A DNA stretch of 33,950 bases from Parcubacteria group bacterium (GCA_028286565.1 JAQBRH010000004.1:1-33950), one strand, 5' to 3'. Numbered from the stretch's first letter, positions 19,966 through 28,407 are shown. Made by a program: numbers and translations. The notes: generated by a model from the letters alone, not told the origin.

Positions 19966-22566
19966 TTACTGGCAATCATCGCAGATGTTCGCATCGGCGG
20001 GATTTTCGGGCATGTGGATAGTATACGATTTCTGCGATCGAGGAACCATGACCGCGTCTTTTTCTTCCTTTTTTTCCTCATAGGCAAGTACCGGCTCGGG
20101 GGCGCTTACTCTCATGGCTACGACCGATTCAATATGGTGGGGAGTTTCCAGAACCGGAGCGCTCGCAACCTCCTTTGGTTCGATATTCCTGATCGCCGCA
20201 AATCCCTTGCGTCCGCCCGCTTCGGCTTTGTTCACTCGAACGGTGGATTGCTCCGCCGTGTGGCGAGGCTTCATATGGAGATAATAGGTCGATTTCAAGC
20301 CCTTTTCCCATGCGGCTTCGTAGATCTTCATCGTCTCATCGATATCTCTGGTCTCAAGATACATGTTTCGAGAAAGAGCTTGGTCGACCCATTTCTGAGC
20401 TCGGGCAGCCACTTCTATATATGCATACGGAGAATTCGTGAAAGATGTTTTGTACACGTCTCGAATATGCTGAGGGATCATGGTGATCTCTGAAATATCC
20501 CCCTGGCGTTCGATGATGAGCTCTTTGACCTTGTCCCACAGAGAAAGGTTCTTGAGGTCTCGCACCAAGTTGTGGTTAATGTCCAAATACTTGCCTGAGA
20601 TCTTGTTCCTTGAGAAGACCTGCGAGAATCGCGCATCGATCCCGGGAACGGTCCCGACCACGAGTCCGATGTTCGCATTCGGAGCGACGGCCATGAGCGT
20701 CGAGTTCCTCATTCCCTTTTTTACTTTTTCTCGAAGGATGTTCCAATCGAGCCCGCGGTGGTGGCTTTCCTTGTCGACGGTCAGCTTCACTCCCCTTCTT
20801 TCTTCGAGGATCGCGAGCGTGTCTATAGGCACCATGCCTTTGGACCAGCGGGAGCCTTCAAAGTTCTTGTAGCTGCCTCGAGCTTGCGCCAAGCTTGCGC
20901 TCTCATCGATCGCCATATAGGAGACGAACTCGAATATTCGGTCCGCAAAATCATACGCAGGTTCAGAATCATAGGCGAGGCCGAGGCGCTCGAACACATC
21001 CGCGAGTCCCATGACGCCGAGGCCGATGGCCCGGTTCTCTTTGTCGCTCTTCTCGGCTTCAGGCACTGGGAGCTTGTTAATATCGATCAGGTTGTCGAGC
21101 TGGCGAATGGCGAGGCGGACGGTCTCCTCAAGCTTCTGCCAGTTGACCTGCTTTTCGGACACATGGACCGCAAGATTCAGCGACGCGAGGTTGCAGACCG
21201 CGATCTCGTCCCTCGACTGAGGAAGGCAGATCTCGGTGCAGAGATTCGTCATATGGATCGTACCCGTGTTGTTGTTCAGGGCTCGGAGGTTCATCGGGTC
21301 CTTCCAGGTGATCCACGGATGAGACGTGGTCTGAAGAGCCACGAGCATCTTTCTCCAGAGCTCTCGGGCCGGCATCTTCTTAAAGGTCCTCATTCCCCCG
21401 GCTTCAGCCTTGTCGACGTATTCTTGATACCTCTTGGAGAACACCTTGCCGTAGATCTCATTAAGGTCCGGAGTTTCTACCGGGTCAAAGAGATACCAAT
21501 CTTGGCTCGCCTGGACGCGCTTCATGAACTCATCCGAGATGAAAGCGGCGGTGTTGGCTGTGCGCATGCGCATATAGTCGTCTCCGGCGTTGTGCTTCCA
21601 ATCCAAAAATTCGGGGAAATCCAAATGCCAATTCTCCATGTAGAAGCAGAGCGCTCCCTTCTTCTTGCCTCCCCGCTGAATAGCGCGGATGGCGGTGTCG
21701 ATGATCTTGGCGAACGAGGTCGATCCGGTCGAAGCGCCGCCGAAGTTTGATTTTAGCGGTGACCCTGCCGCTCGCAGCTTAGTGACCGAAGCACCGAGAC
21801 CTCCGGAGGATTTTGAAAGGAGCATGACGTCCGAGACGGACTTGGCGATGTGTTCCATGTCGTCGTGGATCTCAAGGAGGAAACAATTCGAGAGCGCCGA
21901 GCGAACAGTGCCCGCGCCGAGGTTCGTCGAACCTCCGGCGATGTACTCATGCTTGGACATCTTTTCATAAAATCGTATAGCCCAGGCGGTCGGATCCGCT
22001 TCGTTGTACGAAAGCCCCATGGCGACGCGCATGAAAAAATACTGCGGAGTTTCTATCGGCTCCTGCTCAGTGTTCTTGATCGCATAGCGGTTGAGGAGGC
22101 CCGACAGGCCCGCATACAAGAAAATATCATCGCGGGATATGTTCAAGGCCTTCGAAAGGACCGCGAGGTCGAACTTTTCTTTCATTCTCTGGTCTAAGCG
22201 ATTCTCATTGATGCCTGTTTCTATATATGCAGCGAAATTCTCTTTGTGCATTCTCTCAAGGATGGCGGGATCATTCTCGTAGCTGCCTATAACCTTCTTG
22301 TAGACGGTCTTCAAGAGGAGGCGGGTGGCGATCTTGTCGAATTCCGGATCATCCTTGATGTTCTGAACCGCCGCATTGATCGTCGCTTCGTCCATCTCCT
22401 CGGTGGAGATCCCATCATACACGGTCAGCCTCGTATCAGTGGCCACTTGCATCACCTTAGAGATCGGGTCTGTTAAACCGTACGCGGCGCGTTCGATCGA
22501 CTTGTTGATCTTGTCGGCATTAAAGTCTTCCTGGGTTCCGTCTCTTCTCGTGATGTATGGGCTCAT
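19966..22566 (-). CDS. nrdA: Ribonucleotide reductase large subunit, class I
   Basis: The 866-residue catalytic subunit reduces ribonucleoside diphosphates. Residues 3-93 form an ATP-cone (YITRRDGTQEDFNADKINKSI), which gives dATP feedback control. Cys228 (ALSNCFLL) and the Asn441-Cys443-Glu445 triad (MTNLCTEI) are the active-site residues. The adjacent tyrosines in TYYLHMKPRHTAEQ are the radical-transfer pair. The C-terminus ends in ICDDCQ, the redox-active CxxC pair (862, 865) that is re-reduced by thioredoxin or glutaredoxin. Near the C-terminus is an extended linker rich in Ala, Glu and Lys. The start at 22566 has no Shine-Dalgarno. nrdB follows on the same strand. Confidence 0.96.
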   Translation of the reverse strand: MSPYITRRDGTQEDFNADKINKSIERAAYGLTDPISKVMQVATDTRLTVYDGISTEEMDEATINAAVQNIKDDPEFDKIATRLLLKTVYKKVIGSYENDPAILERMHKENFAAYIETGINENRLDQRMKEKFDLAVLSKALNISRDDIFLYAGLSGLLNRYAIKNTEQEPIETPQYFFMRVAMGLSYNEADPTAWAIRFYEKMSKHEYIAGGSTNLGAGTVRSALSNCFLLEIHDDMEHIAKSVSDVMLLSKSSGGLGASVTKLRAAGSPLKSNFGGASTGSTSFAKIIDTAIRAIQRGGKKKGALCFYMENWHLDFPEFLDWKHNAGDDYMRMRTANTAAFISDEFMKRVQASQDWYLFDPVETPDLNEIYGKVFSKRYQEYVDKAEAGGMRTFKKMPARELWRKMLVALQTTSHPWITWKDPMNLRALNNNTGTIHMTNLCTEICLPQSRDEIAVCNLASLNLAVHVSEKQVNWQKLEETVRLAIRQLDNLIDINKLPVPEAEKSDKENRAIGLGVMGLADVFERLGLAYDSEPAYDFADRIFEFVSYMAIDESASLAQARGSYKNFEGSRWSKGMVPIDTLAILEERRGVKLTVDKESHHRGLDWNILREKVKKGMRNSTLMAVAPNANIGLVVGTVPGIDARFSQVFSRNKISGKYLDINHNLVRDLKNLSLWDKVKELIIERQGDISEITMIPQHIRDVYKTSFTNSPYAYIEVAARAQKWVDQALSRNMYLETRDIDETMKIYEAAWEKGLKSTYYLHMKPRHTAEQSTVRVNKAEAGGRKGFAAIRNIEPKEVASAPVLETPHHIESVVAMRVSAPEPVLAYEEKKEEKDAVMVPRSQKSYTIHMPENPADANICDDCQ

Positions 22567-22633
22567 AACTTTTTGTACTTAATTTCTATAGATTGTACGA
22601 AAGATCGACCCTCAAAAACTGGGGATAGCCCGC

Positions 22634-22668
22634 AAAAAAATAAAAAACCACCGCTGTAAAGGCGGTGG
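22634..22668 (-). terminator. Terminator after the DUF192 gene
   Basis: A perfect seven-bp stem CCACCGC/GCGGTGG (22648-22668) with a seven-base loop is followed on the minus strand by TTTTTTATTTTTTT. It is a strong terminator for the surface-protein and DUF192 transcript and isolates it from nrdA. Confidence 0.9.
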
Positions 22669-22719
22669 GTAAACGAGGGTGCCACTGCGGGGCCCCAGAG
22701 GATGTTTTAAGAGAAAACC

Positions 22720-23163
22720 TTAGTTGACAGAGAAGGGATCCCCTATCTTTATGTTATGGATCATCGCATACCCTGACGGAAGCTCAAGTACGAAATTCGC
22801 TTCCGAGGACGGGTAAAAGACTTTCGGATACGAAGACGGATCGACGGAGTTTTCGACATGGACCACCTTATTATTGAGGATCCAGATGATGTCTATGGGG
22901 AAGGTCATATCCTTCATCCAGAACCCATAGGTCGCCGGCCGCTCAAAGATAAAGAGCATGCCGGTTCCTTGATCGAGCGATGTCCTCCCGGAGAGCCCCA
23001 CCTCTCGAAGGTGGAAGTTATCCGCCACTTGGACGGGGATGCTCGCCCCTTGGAGATTCACGTTGCCCGGATTGAAGACCGTTTGAACCGCCGCCGGCCG
23101 CTTTGCTACGACCAAGAGCAGCACAACGATGATGAGGGCCAGGCCGATAAGTATTTTCTTCAT
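22720..23163 (-). CDS. DUF192 family membrane-anchored protein
   Basis: The 147-residue protein starts with a signal anchor (KILIGLALIIVVLLLVVA, residues 3-20). The remainder is a DUF192 domain with the family core EVGLSGRTSLDQGTGMLFIF and FWMKDMTFPIDIIWI. DUF192 proteins are small beta-rich extracytoplasmic proteins of unknown function. The ATG is one base after the stop of the beta-helix surface protein (TAATATG), so the two are translationally coupled and may act together at the cell surface. Confidence 0.88.
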   Translation of the reverse strand: MKKILIGLALIIVVLLLVVAKRPAAVQTVFNPGNVNLQGASIPVQVADNFHLREVGLSGRTSLDQGTGMLFIFERPATYGFWMKDMTFPIDIIWILNNKVVHVENSVDPSSYPKVFYPSSEANFVLELPSGYAMIHNIKIGDPFSVN

Positions 23164-23164
23164 A

Positions 23165-25804
23165 TTATTTTGCGATAAAGGCTCTTGTCAGCGGCCCGAG
23201 GAAGCCGACAGCCGGGCTGATGCCGTACCGTGCCTGGAACTCCGCGAGTGCGGCTCTCGTCATGTTGCCGAAGAATTCGGTTGTGCCGTTCTGCTTCAAG
23301 GCTTCTGCTCGAGGACCCGAAGCTTTGCTGATGAGATATTGCTGGAGCGCTCGAACGTCCGAGCCTGTTGATCCGACCGTGAGATTTCGCGGGAAATTCT
23401 TCCTGCCTTCTTCGGTCGGAACCGGCGTAGGAGCCCCCGGAATATACGGACCGGTTACTTCGCCGGGATTTACCGGCGTCGGGACTGGGACCGGGACCGG
23501 AGTCGGAGTAACAGGATTCTGGATCGGTACATACGGGGACGGTACAGGAGTTACGGGAGTCGGGGTAGGTGTGGGAGTGGGAGTAGGCGTTGGGGTTGGG
23601 GTCGGAATAGGCGCAGGAGGGATATAGGCAGGCGGATTGTTGAATGATGGATTGCCCGGCTTCCCGCCCACGACGCCCACGGTAGCGGAATACAGTGCAG
23701 GCCAATTAACTCCTATATCTGTCCCGTCTAAAGCTTTGCCTTTATAAGGGCTACTTGAAGTCAGAGAATAATCTCCGTTATAACCTCCATTATTATTCAC
23801 GAAACCAATAGCACTGTAAGAAGGTTTGGTGAAGTTGCCGGGTAAAATAGGTGTCGACTGTCCCACCACTACATTGTTGGTTATTACATATCCGGGTAAT
23901 GCACTTATCCCGGCTATTCCGTATTCGCCGAAATTTGAAATGTTATCGGTCATGACGAAACGATTATTAGCGAATCCGGTTGGGTCAGAAGTGAGGAAGT
24001 TTGCATTCTTTCCTGATTGGAAAATGCTGTTATGCCTAAACGTTACATCATCAGAAGCGAGAAGAACCTGGACAATTCCGTCGCAGCAGCTTGAAGCGGG
24101 ATATGAGCCGCGCCACTTATCTTTATCTATATCAAGGAAAAGATTGTTTTCGATCAAGAACTTTGACCCTCCCTGAGAACCGGTGCAGATCATGCACACG
24201 TTCACCGCCAAAGCGGATCCTTTAATAATATTGTTCGTAACGGTAATGTTTGAGGTATGTATGAACGGGGCGCCTCCTCCCTGGTTTACGGCTTTGAGCA
24301 AGAAAGCGTACCCGGCCTGAGCGTCAGACCAGTTATTTTCCAGAACGTTGCCGTTAACCAAGATGCGATCGCCTTCTTTAAGTTCAAAAATATTTTTAAC
24401 CGCCCAATATATGCCCGCATAGTCTCCGTTAGGGCTGTTTGGATTCCAGCTCGTCGGCTTGAAGAAATAGTTATTGGTGATCTCTATGTCCTTGGTGACC
24501 ATTCCATAAATATACGGATCGGCCCCTCCGAAATTGATGGTCTCCGTAGAAGCTGAGAGGAAATTGTTCGTAATTTTTAAAGGTCCGGGTCCGTTGTATC
24601 CATTGATCGCCTGGGTATCCTGGCCAACACCGTGGAATTCAGAAAGATACGAGTCGATGACCGCTTGGTAGGCTCCGTTCATACCCACTCCATACTTGAT
24701 GTGCGTGGTGGGCTGGCCATGGATATATGACCGATCGAAGATAATATGGTGAGGCAGAGTGGAAATAGTATTGGCTGGATCTGCTCCCAAGTTGATCAGC
24801 CCGCCATTAAATCCACCTCGCCCTCCGCCCGGTAATACAGGGCCACAGCAAGAGCTTGGGAGCCCGTCGTCGGTGATCTCCACGCCGATGAAGCGGTAAT
24901 ATGACGACGATGGATTGGCAAAGATCGCTCTGCCGGACGCCACGGCGACAATTTTCGGCATATTTGGAGCGTCAGAAGGCGACACTCGAGTTCCTTGAGG
25001 AGGAAGGCTTGATACTTTGCTTGATTGTATGACGATCCACTTATTTGATGGGTTGTTTTTTGCAGGAAGAGTAAAGTTCCCCACAAAGGAGGCTCCTGCC
25101 TGGAGGACAATGGTGTCTCCGGGCTGGGCATTATTAAGAGCTCCTTGCAAATTTCCCCCGGCATTAACAGCGATGACTTGACCCGTCTGGCTCGGCATAG
25201 AGACGTTCACATATACCTGCGGAAGGTCGGGCAGTCGTACGGGAACATTTGCTATCGGGGTCGGGGTGGGAGTAGGCGTCGGTGTAGGGGTTGGAGTCGG
25301 AGTCGGAGTTGGGGTCGGAACGGGAACGGGAGCCGGGGCAGGCGCAGGAGAACCATTGGCGATGGTGACGCTGACTGTCGCAGGCGTAGAGAAATTGCCC
25401 GAAAGATCCACGGCTACCGCTCCGAGCGTGTGCGCCCCGTCGGGAAACGCGGTTGTGTCTATCGTCTTTGAATAGGGAGACAGGTTGTCTCTGTCTCTGT
25501 AGTGAACTCCATCCACCTCGAACCACACTCCGGCGACACCCACGTTGTCCGTAGCCGAAGCGGCGAGAACGGCGTCTCCGGAAACGGTTGCCCCGTTCGA
25601 AGGAGCCGAGGAGAGGCCGACGGTCGGAGGCTGGGTGTCCGAGGCGACTTGCGCCAGATTATTGCCTCTGAAGACGAGGGCCAGCTCCCCTATTATCCTA
25701 TGGAAAATCTCACCGGGCACAATACTTCCGGATCTGTACGTGAGGAGGAGAGTAGGAATCAAGATAATGCCAACCGCGATTCCTAAAATTGTGCTTTTTT
25801 TCAT
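23165..25804 (-). CDS. Secreted beta-helix surface protein with peptidoglycan-binding domain
   Basis: The protein has 879 residues. The order is an N-terminal signal anchor (residues 5-22), a bacterial Ig-like domain (about 58-148, with GVAGVWFEVDGVHYRD), a Pro-Thr linker (about 154-184), a parallel beta-helix domain of roughly 500 residues with repeated NN-x-F or TNN-x-I rungs, a second Pro-Thr linker, and a C-terminal PG_binding_1-like domain (about 805-879, TVGSTGSDVRALQQYL, TRAALAEFQARYGI). Paired Cys (SSCCG, SSCCD, VCMICTG) lie within the helix. It may bind or process polysaccharide while held on the wall; no lyase active site was identified. The start at 25804 has TATAAC eight bases upstream. 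Compared with the 906-residue surface protein, the wall-binding domain is at the opposite end. Confidence 0.82.
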   Translation of the reverse strand: MKKSTILGIAVGIILIPTLLLTYRSGSIVPGEIFHRIIGELALVFRGNNLAQVASDTQPPTVGLSSAPSNGATVSGDAVLAASATDNVGVAGVWFEVDGVHYRDRDNLSPYSKTIDTTAFPDGAHTLGAVAVDLSGNFSTPATVSVTIANGSPAPAPAPVPVPTPTPTPTPTPTPTPTPTPTPIANVPVRLPDLPQVYVNVSMPSQTGQVIAVNAGGNLQGALNNAQPGDTIVLQAGASFVGNFTLPAKNNPSNKWIVIQSSKVSSLPPQGTRVSPSDAPNMPKIVAVASGRAIFANPSSSYYRFIGVEITDDGLPSSCCGPVLPGGGRGGFNGGLINLGADPANTISTLPHHIIFDRSYIHGQPTTHIKYGVGMNGAYQAVIDSYLSEFHGVGQDTQAINGYNGPGPLKITNNFLSASTETINFGGADPYIYGMVTKDIEITNNYFFKPTSWNPNSPNGDYAGIYWAVKNIFELKEGDRILVNGNVLENNWSDAQAGYAFLLKAVNQGGGAPFIHTSNITVTNNIIKGSALAVNVCMICTGSQGGSKFLIENNLFLDIDKDKWRGSYPASSCCDGIVQVLLASDDVTFRHNSIFQSGKNANFLTSDPTGFANNRFVMTDNISNFGEYGIAGISALPGYVITNNVVVGQSTPILPGNFTKPSYSAIGFVNNNGGYNGDYSLTSSSPYKGKALDGTDIGVNWPALYSATVGVVGGKPGNPSFNNPPAYIPPAPIPTPTPTPTPTPTPTPTPVTPVPSPYVPIQNPVTPTPVPVPVPTPVNPGEVTGPYIPGAPTPVPTEEGRKNFPRNLTVGSTGSDVRALQQYLISKASGPRAEALKQNGTTEFFGNMTRAALAEFQARYGISPAVGFLGPLTRAFIAK
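23556..23607. repeat. Pro-Thr-coding microsatellite 1
   Basis: A GT(N)GG(N) hexamer array encodes (Pro-Thr)n in the second linker of the surface protein. Such arrays change length by slippage. They vary mainly at third codon positions, so the peptide is more conserved than the DNA. Confidence 0.75.
25253..25330. repeat. Pro-Thr-coding microsatellite 2
   Basis: A hexamer array encodes the first (Pro-Thr)n linker, about 11 units, preceded by a Pro-Ala/Pro-Val run. It resembles the array at 23556-23607, and in-frame recombination between the two would delete the beta-helix domain while leaving the wall-binding domain. Confidence 0.75.
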
Positions 25805-25867
25805 GGATAAGGGTTATAAATTAAAAGACCCATTAAATATTAGTATATACCCCTTGCACTACAATAC

Positions 25868-25901
25868 AAAAGACCTCCTGCGGATAGCAGAGAGGTCTTT
25901 T
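25868..25901. terminator. Bidirectional-type terminator between RRM and surface-protein genes
   Basis: A ten-bp stem AAAAGACCTC/GAGGTCTTTT plus an inner CTGC/GCAG stem (one bulged A) forms a long hairpin with A's on one flank and T's on the other. It ends the minus-strand RRM transcript and would also work on the plus strand. Confidence 0.88.
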
Positions 25902-25923
25902 GTTAGTAAGACGCCGAAGCGTA

Positions 25924-26211
25924 TTACATAGGGCGTCGCATGTCGCCTCGAGGAGCACGAGGCTCAAGAGGGCGAGCAATGTTGACGGTAAGTTTTCGAC
26001 CTTCGAAATCCATACCGTTCCACATGTTGATAGCCGCATCCGCTTCCGCTTCAGAGGCCATTTCAACGAATCCGAATCCCTTGGATCGTCCGGTCATTCG
26101 ATCGATGATGATCGAAGCTGACGTGACGTTTCCTGCCTTCCCGAATGCATCGCGAAGGGCCTGCTCAGTCGTGGTGTAAGGAATACCCCCGACGTAAAGC
26201 TTTGTTGACAT
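25924..26211 (-). CDS. RRM-domain RNA-binding protein
   Basis: The 95-residue protein is one RNA recognition motif. RNP2 is LYVGGI (residues 5-10) and RNP1 is KGFGFVEM (about 44-51), with the aromatic residues that stack on RNA present in both. A short Arg/Pro-rich tail (RPLEPRAPRGDMRRPM) follows. Similar small RRM proteins in cyanobacteria and other bacteria are cold-induced RNA chaperones. The gene has a consensus promoter at 26320-26348, a leader of about 100 nt and a strong terminator, so it is monocistronic and probably highly expressed. There is no Shine-Dalgarno before the ATG. Confidence 0.93.
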   Translation of the reverse strand: MSTKLYVGGIPYTTTEQALRDAFGKAGNVTSASIIIDRMTGRSKGFGFVEMASEAEADAAINMWNGMDFEGRKLTVNIARPLEPRAPRGDMRRPM

Positions 26212-26312
26212 ATACTGTTCTGCCGGCCTTTAAAATATAATTTGTGTAAGCGCCGGACTTTTCTCTTTGCACACCGCAGGTAAAACCTTGAAGCTACGCG
26301 AGAAACTTACAT
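26212..26312 (-). promoter_or_regulatory. Long leader of the RRM gene
   Basis: About 100 nt separate the predicted transcription start from the RRM start codon. On the minus strand the leader begins with CTTGA, paired with TCAAG 20 bases later, and later has CCGGC that can pair with GCCGG close to the start codon. Long structured leaders are usual for cold-shock-type RNA-binding proteins, so thermosensing or autoregulation is plausible but unproven. Confidence 0.35.
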
Positions 26313-26319
26313 CAAGGGT

Positions 26320-26348
26320 ATTATATACCAGGAGATAATTTTTGTCAA
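26320..26348 (-). promoter_or_regulatory. Consensus promoter of the RRM gene
   Basis: On the minus strand, TTGACA (26343-26348), a 17-bp spacer and TATAAT (26320-26325) give a perfect housekeeping-sigma promoter. It lies directly after the msrB stop codon. Confidence 0.92.
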
Positions 26349-26351
26349 CCG

Positions 26352-26729
26352 TCAATCTGTGGATTGTTCCTGGAGGTCGAGGCAGACCGAATTGATGCAG
26401 TATCGCTTCCCCGTCGAGGCTGGCCCATCATCGAAAACATGGCCGAGGTGGGAATGGCACCTGGCGCACTTTACTTCCGTCCTTTTCATGCCAAAGGAAT
26501 CGTCTTCTTCGAGGATAACGTTCTCGCGGTTCGCCGCATCATCGAACGAGGGCCAGCCCGTGCCTGAATCGAATTTTGCCTCGGATGAAAAGAGCTCGTT
26601 CCCGCAGACCTTGCAGACATACATGCCTTTTTTCTTGGTATGCAGATATTCTCCGGAGAAGGCCGCTTCCGTCCCCTTTTCCTTGAGGACATGGAACTCT
26701 TCCGGGGTCAATTCTTCGTCTTTTTTCAT
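26352..26729 (-). CDS. msrB: Peptide methionine-R-sulfoxide reductase
   Basis: MsrB reduces methionine-R-sulfoxide in proteins. The four zinc Cys are at 39, 42 (CKVC) and 88, 91 (CARC). The catalytic Cys111 lies in RYCINSVCLDL, and the substrate region SGTGWPSF and HSHLGHVFDDGP are intact. Length is 125 residues with no signal peptide, so it is cytoplasmic. The start is five bases after the stop of the protease gene, which suggests co-transcription. Confidence 0.96.
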   Translation of the reverse strand: MKKDEELTPEEFHVLKEKGTEAAFSGEYLHTKKKGMYVCKVCGNELFSSEAKFDSGTGWPSFDDAANRENVILEEDDSFGMKRTEVKCARCHSHLGHVFDDGPASTGKRYCINSVCLDLQEQSTD

Positions 26730-26734
26730 GGTTA

Positions 26735-28183
26735 CTAAAGTTTATAGTCCCACGCGAAATCAGGCAGATATACCGAGTAGTGCTGGGCGTTGTAGGCGCC
26801 GGTAGAAACCGCCACTCCGCTGCCTTGATCTTCTAAGAGAGCGGTAGGATGAGCCTTGATGAAGGCGATCCCTTTTATTTCGCCAGTAGCATATTCCCTG
26901 CCGTTGAACACATGTTGTTTCAGCCAATCATACTTTTGACTGATGACCGGCGAAGTCTTGGCTAATTCTCTGAACACCTTGCCCTCTGTCACGAACATGG
27001 ACATGGATTCGGCGAAGTCTTCTTGGGCCGTACGGGTATACGCATCAGATGCCTTATCCGAAAGGGACCAGCCCATGGCATAGGCCGAGACAAACTCATT
27101 CCTTGCGCTGCTTGGGCGTCGGATAGGGAAAATTTTCCATCCATTACTGCCAATGGTCTGTTTACTTGTATCGTACGAGATATCGTAAAAGCTTGTGGTA
27201 TCGACAACACCTCTTGAAGTTCCGGCTTCTTTGGGGTAAACATTTCCGTCAAGGAAGTGGGAGTATTCGTGGATCTGCGTCCCGACGATGGCCAGATCCG
27301 AGCCCCAAAATGACAGAACGCCTCGGGTGTTAATGGTGCAGTTGTCGTCCACCTCGGGATATAGAACACTTAGACAAACTTTGTACCCAGCCGCTGAATT
27401 ACTGAATTGGCTGCCTCCTTGATCCCTCATGTATGCCTTAAAGTTCGCTTCGCTCCATACCATAATATTCGAAGGAAGAGCCGAGAAGGCTATGTCGAAG
27501 AGGGCTGCCGCATGTTCTTTCGTGGGTTCGTTCTTTGGAGCGGTCATGAAATAGGGATACAAAGGGAAATTCTTCGCCAGCTTCAGATCTTCAACTTCTC
27601 TCAAGGCAAGCTGCGAATCTATCTTTTGGAGAGTAGATGCATCAATGGTGGTAGTAACAGGAAGACCGTTCACACGCTTAAAGTCTCCTAGGAATTCTTG
27701 TCCGACATACGCTTCGCTATTGTATCCCTCTTGATAACCGAGCATGCGCAGAGCGCTGACGACTCGATAGGCAAATGAATCAGTGGGCACATTTTTTCTT
27801 ATGGCCTTCAATGGGAAGGTTGAGATGTCCACACCGGGATTTTCTCCGGAAGCGATCTTTTGAGCCGTCGCATCATCCTTTAGAAACTGGCTTTTCAAGG
27901 TGAAGACGATCTTACTCTCCGGGGACGAAGTAGGAGCCGGTGAAGCAGGAGTAGCTTTGGGCTGAGTCGGAGTCGTGGAAACCGGAGAGACAGAAGTATC
28001 GTTGCTTTCTGCCGTGTTCGATCCGGCTGATTCTTTATTTTTATTTATTGCGCCCAGAGTGCTGACAAACTTTTCATGCTGTTGTTTGTCTTTGTACACC
28101 GCGTATCCCCCGCCCGCCGCCGCCAAACCCGCAACGATCAAAACTATGAGTAAAAGTGACGCAAACCCTTTTTGATATTTCAT
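26735..28183 (-). CDS. Membrane-anchored HEXXH metalloprotease-like protein
   Basis: The protein has 482 residues from the ATG at 28183, the Met that places the membrane segment at the N-terminus; a longer frame to 28357 is non-homologous, Arg-rich sequence. Residues 5-30 (KGFASLLLIVLIVAGLAAAGGGY) form an anchor with a prepilin-like G-F junction but no Glu at position 5. A Ser/Thr/Pro-rich linker (about 50-90) follows. Residues 135-190 resemble a PG_binding_1 fold (SALRMLGYQEGYN, LGDFKRVNGL). The catalytic region has HEYSH (305-309), a zinc HEXXH motif, and EDFAES (388-393), whose Glu is a likely third ligand. It is probably an envelope protease. The substrate is unknown. A TATGCT box lies seven bases before the ATG. 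Confidence 0.75.
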   Translation of the reverse strand: MKYQKGFASLLLIVLIVAGLAAAGGGYAVYKDKQQHEKFVSTLGAINKNKESAGSNTAESNDTSVSPVSTTPTQPKATPASPAPTSSPESKIVFTLKSQFLKDDATAQKIASGENPGVDISTFPLKAIRKNVPTDSFAYRVVSALRMLGYQEGYNSEAYVGQEFLGDFKRVNGLPVTTTIDASTLQKIDSQLALREVEDLKLAKNFPLYPYFMTAPKNEPTKEHAAALFDIAFSALPSNIMVWSEANFKAYMRDQGGSQFSNSAAGYKVCLSVLYPEVDDNCTINTRGVLSFWGSDLAIVGTQIHEYSHFLDGNVYPKEAGTSRGVVDTTSFYDISYDTSKQTIGSNGWKIFPIRRPSSARNEFVSAYAMGWSLSDKASDAYTRTAQEDFAESMSMFVTEGKVFRELAKTSPVISQKYDWLKQHVFNGREYATGEIKGIAFIKAHPTALLEDQGSGVAVSTGAYNAQHYSVYLPDFAWDYKL

Positions 28184-28262
28184 GCTATGTAGCATACCAC
28201 TATTTGGCTGAGGCGGGGATTCTGTCCTTACAGGACCAGTACCCCGATTGGATAATGTATAT

Positions 28263-28276
28263 GGCGGAGAGATTCG
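28263..28276 (-). repeat. Duplicated tRNA-Ser 3' end (14 bp)
   Basis: GGCGGAGAGATTCG is an exact copy of 28412-28425, the part of tRNA-Ser from the T-loop to near the 3' end. The copies are 149 bp apart in direct orientation, and identity stops inside the T-loop. This is the form expected of an attachment-site remnant. The 224 bp between the protease gene and tRNA-Ser hold no gene. Confidence 0.5.
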
Positions 28277-28280
28277 GTCA

Positions 28281-28309
28281 CGAGTCGTTTTCTGCTGAAA
28301 ACGCTCTCG
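28281..28309. repeat. Imperfect hairpin next to the tRNA-Ser fragment
   Basis: A stem of CGAG, a mismatch, then CGTTTTC closes on the loop TGCT and returns as GAAAACG then CTCG. It is four bases from the duplicated tRNA 3' end. No T run follows, so it is not an obvious terminator. Confidence 0.4.
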
Positions 28310-28407
28310 ACCCCGCCTCGCGCCGTCGCGCTCCGGCTTTCTCATCTCTTTCCTCACGCGCCGACGTCCGACGCAGACAGCACCCCGGCTGTCCTTGCCG
28401 GTCGTTG

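Noticed and set aside
18492-21750. Long plus-strand open frames (18492-19460 and 20758-21750) opposite gap/nrdB and nrdA
   Set aside because: They are antisense to strongly supported genes, encode no recognisable domains and have His/Arg/Asp-rich compositions typical of reverse-frame artefacts.
22683-22700. GGGGCCCC palindrome near the DUF192 stop
   Set aside because: It is a short GC palindrome in a 50-base gap next to a better terminator. No further signal supports a role.
23556-25330. CRISPR-like repeat arrays
   Set aside because: The regular repeats are (Pro-Thr)n coding hexamers inside one long reading frame, without unique spacers.
28184-28357. N-terminal extension of the HEXXH protease to 28357
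   Set aside because: The added 58 residues are Arg/Pro-rich without similarity to anything recognised and would bury the N-terminal membrane anchor.
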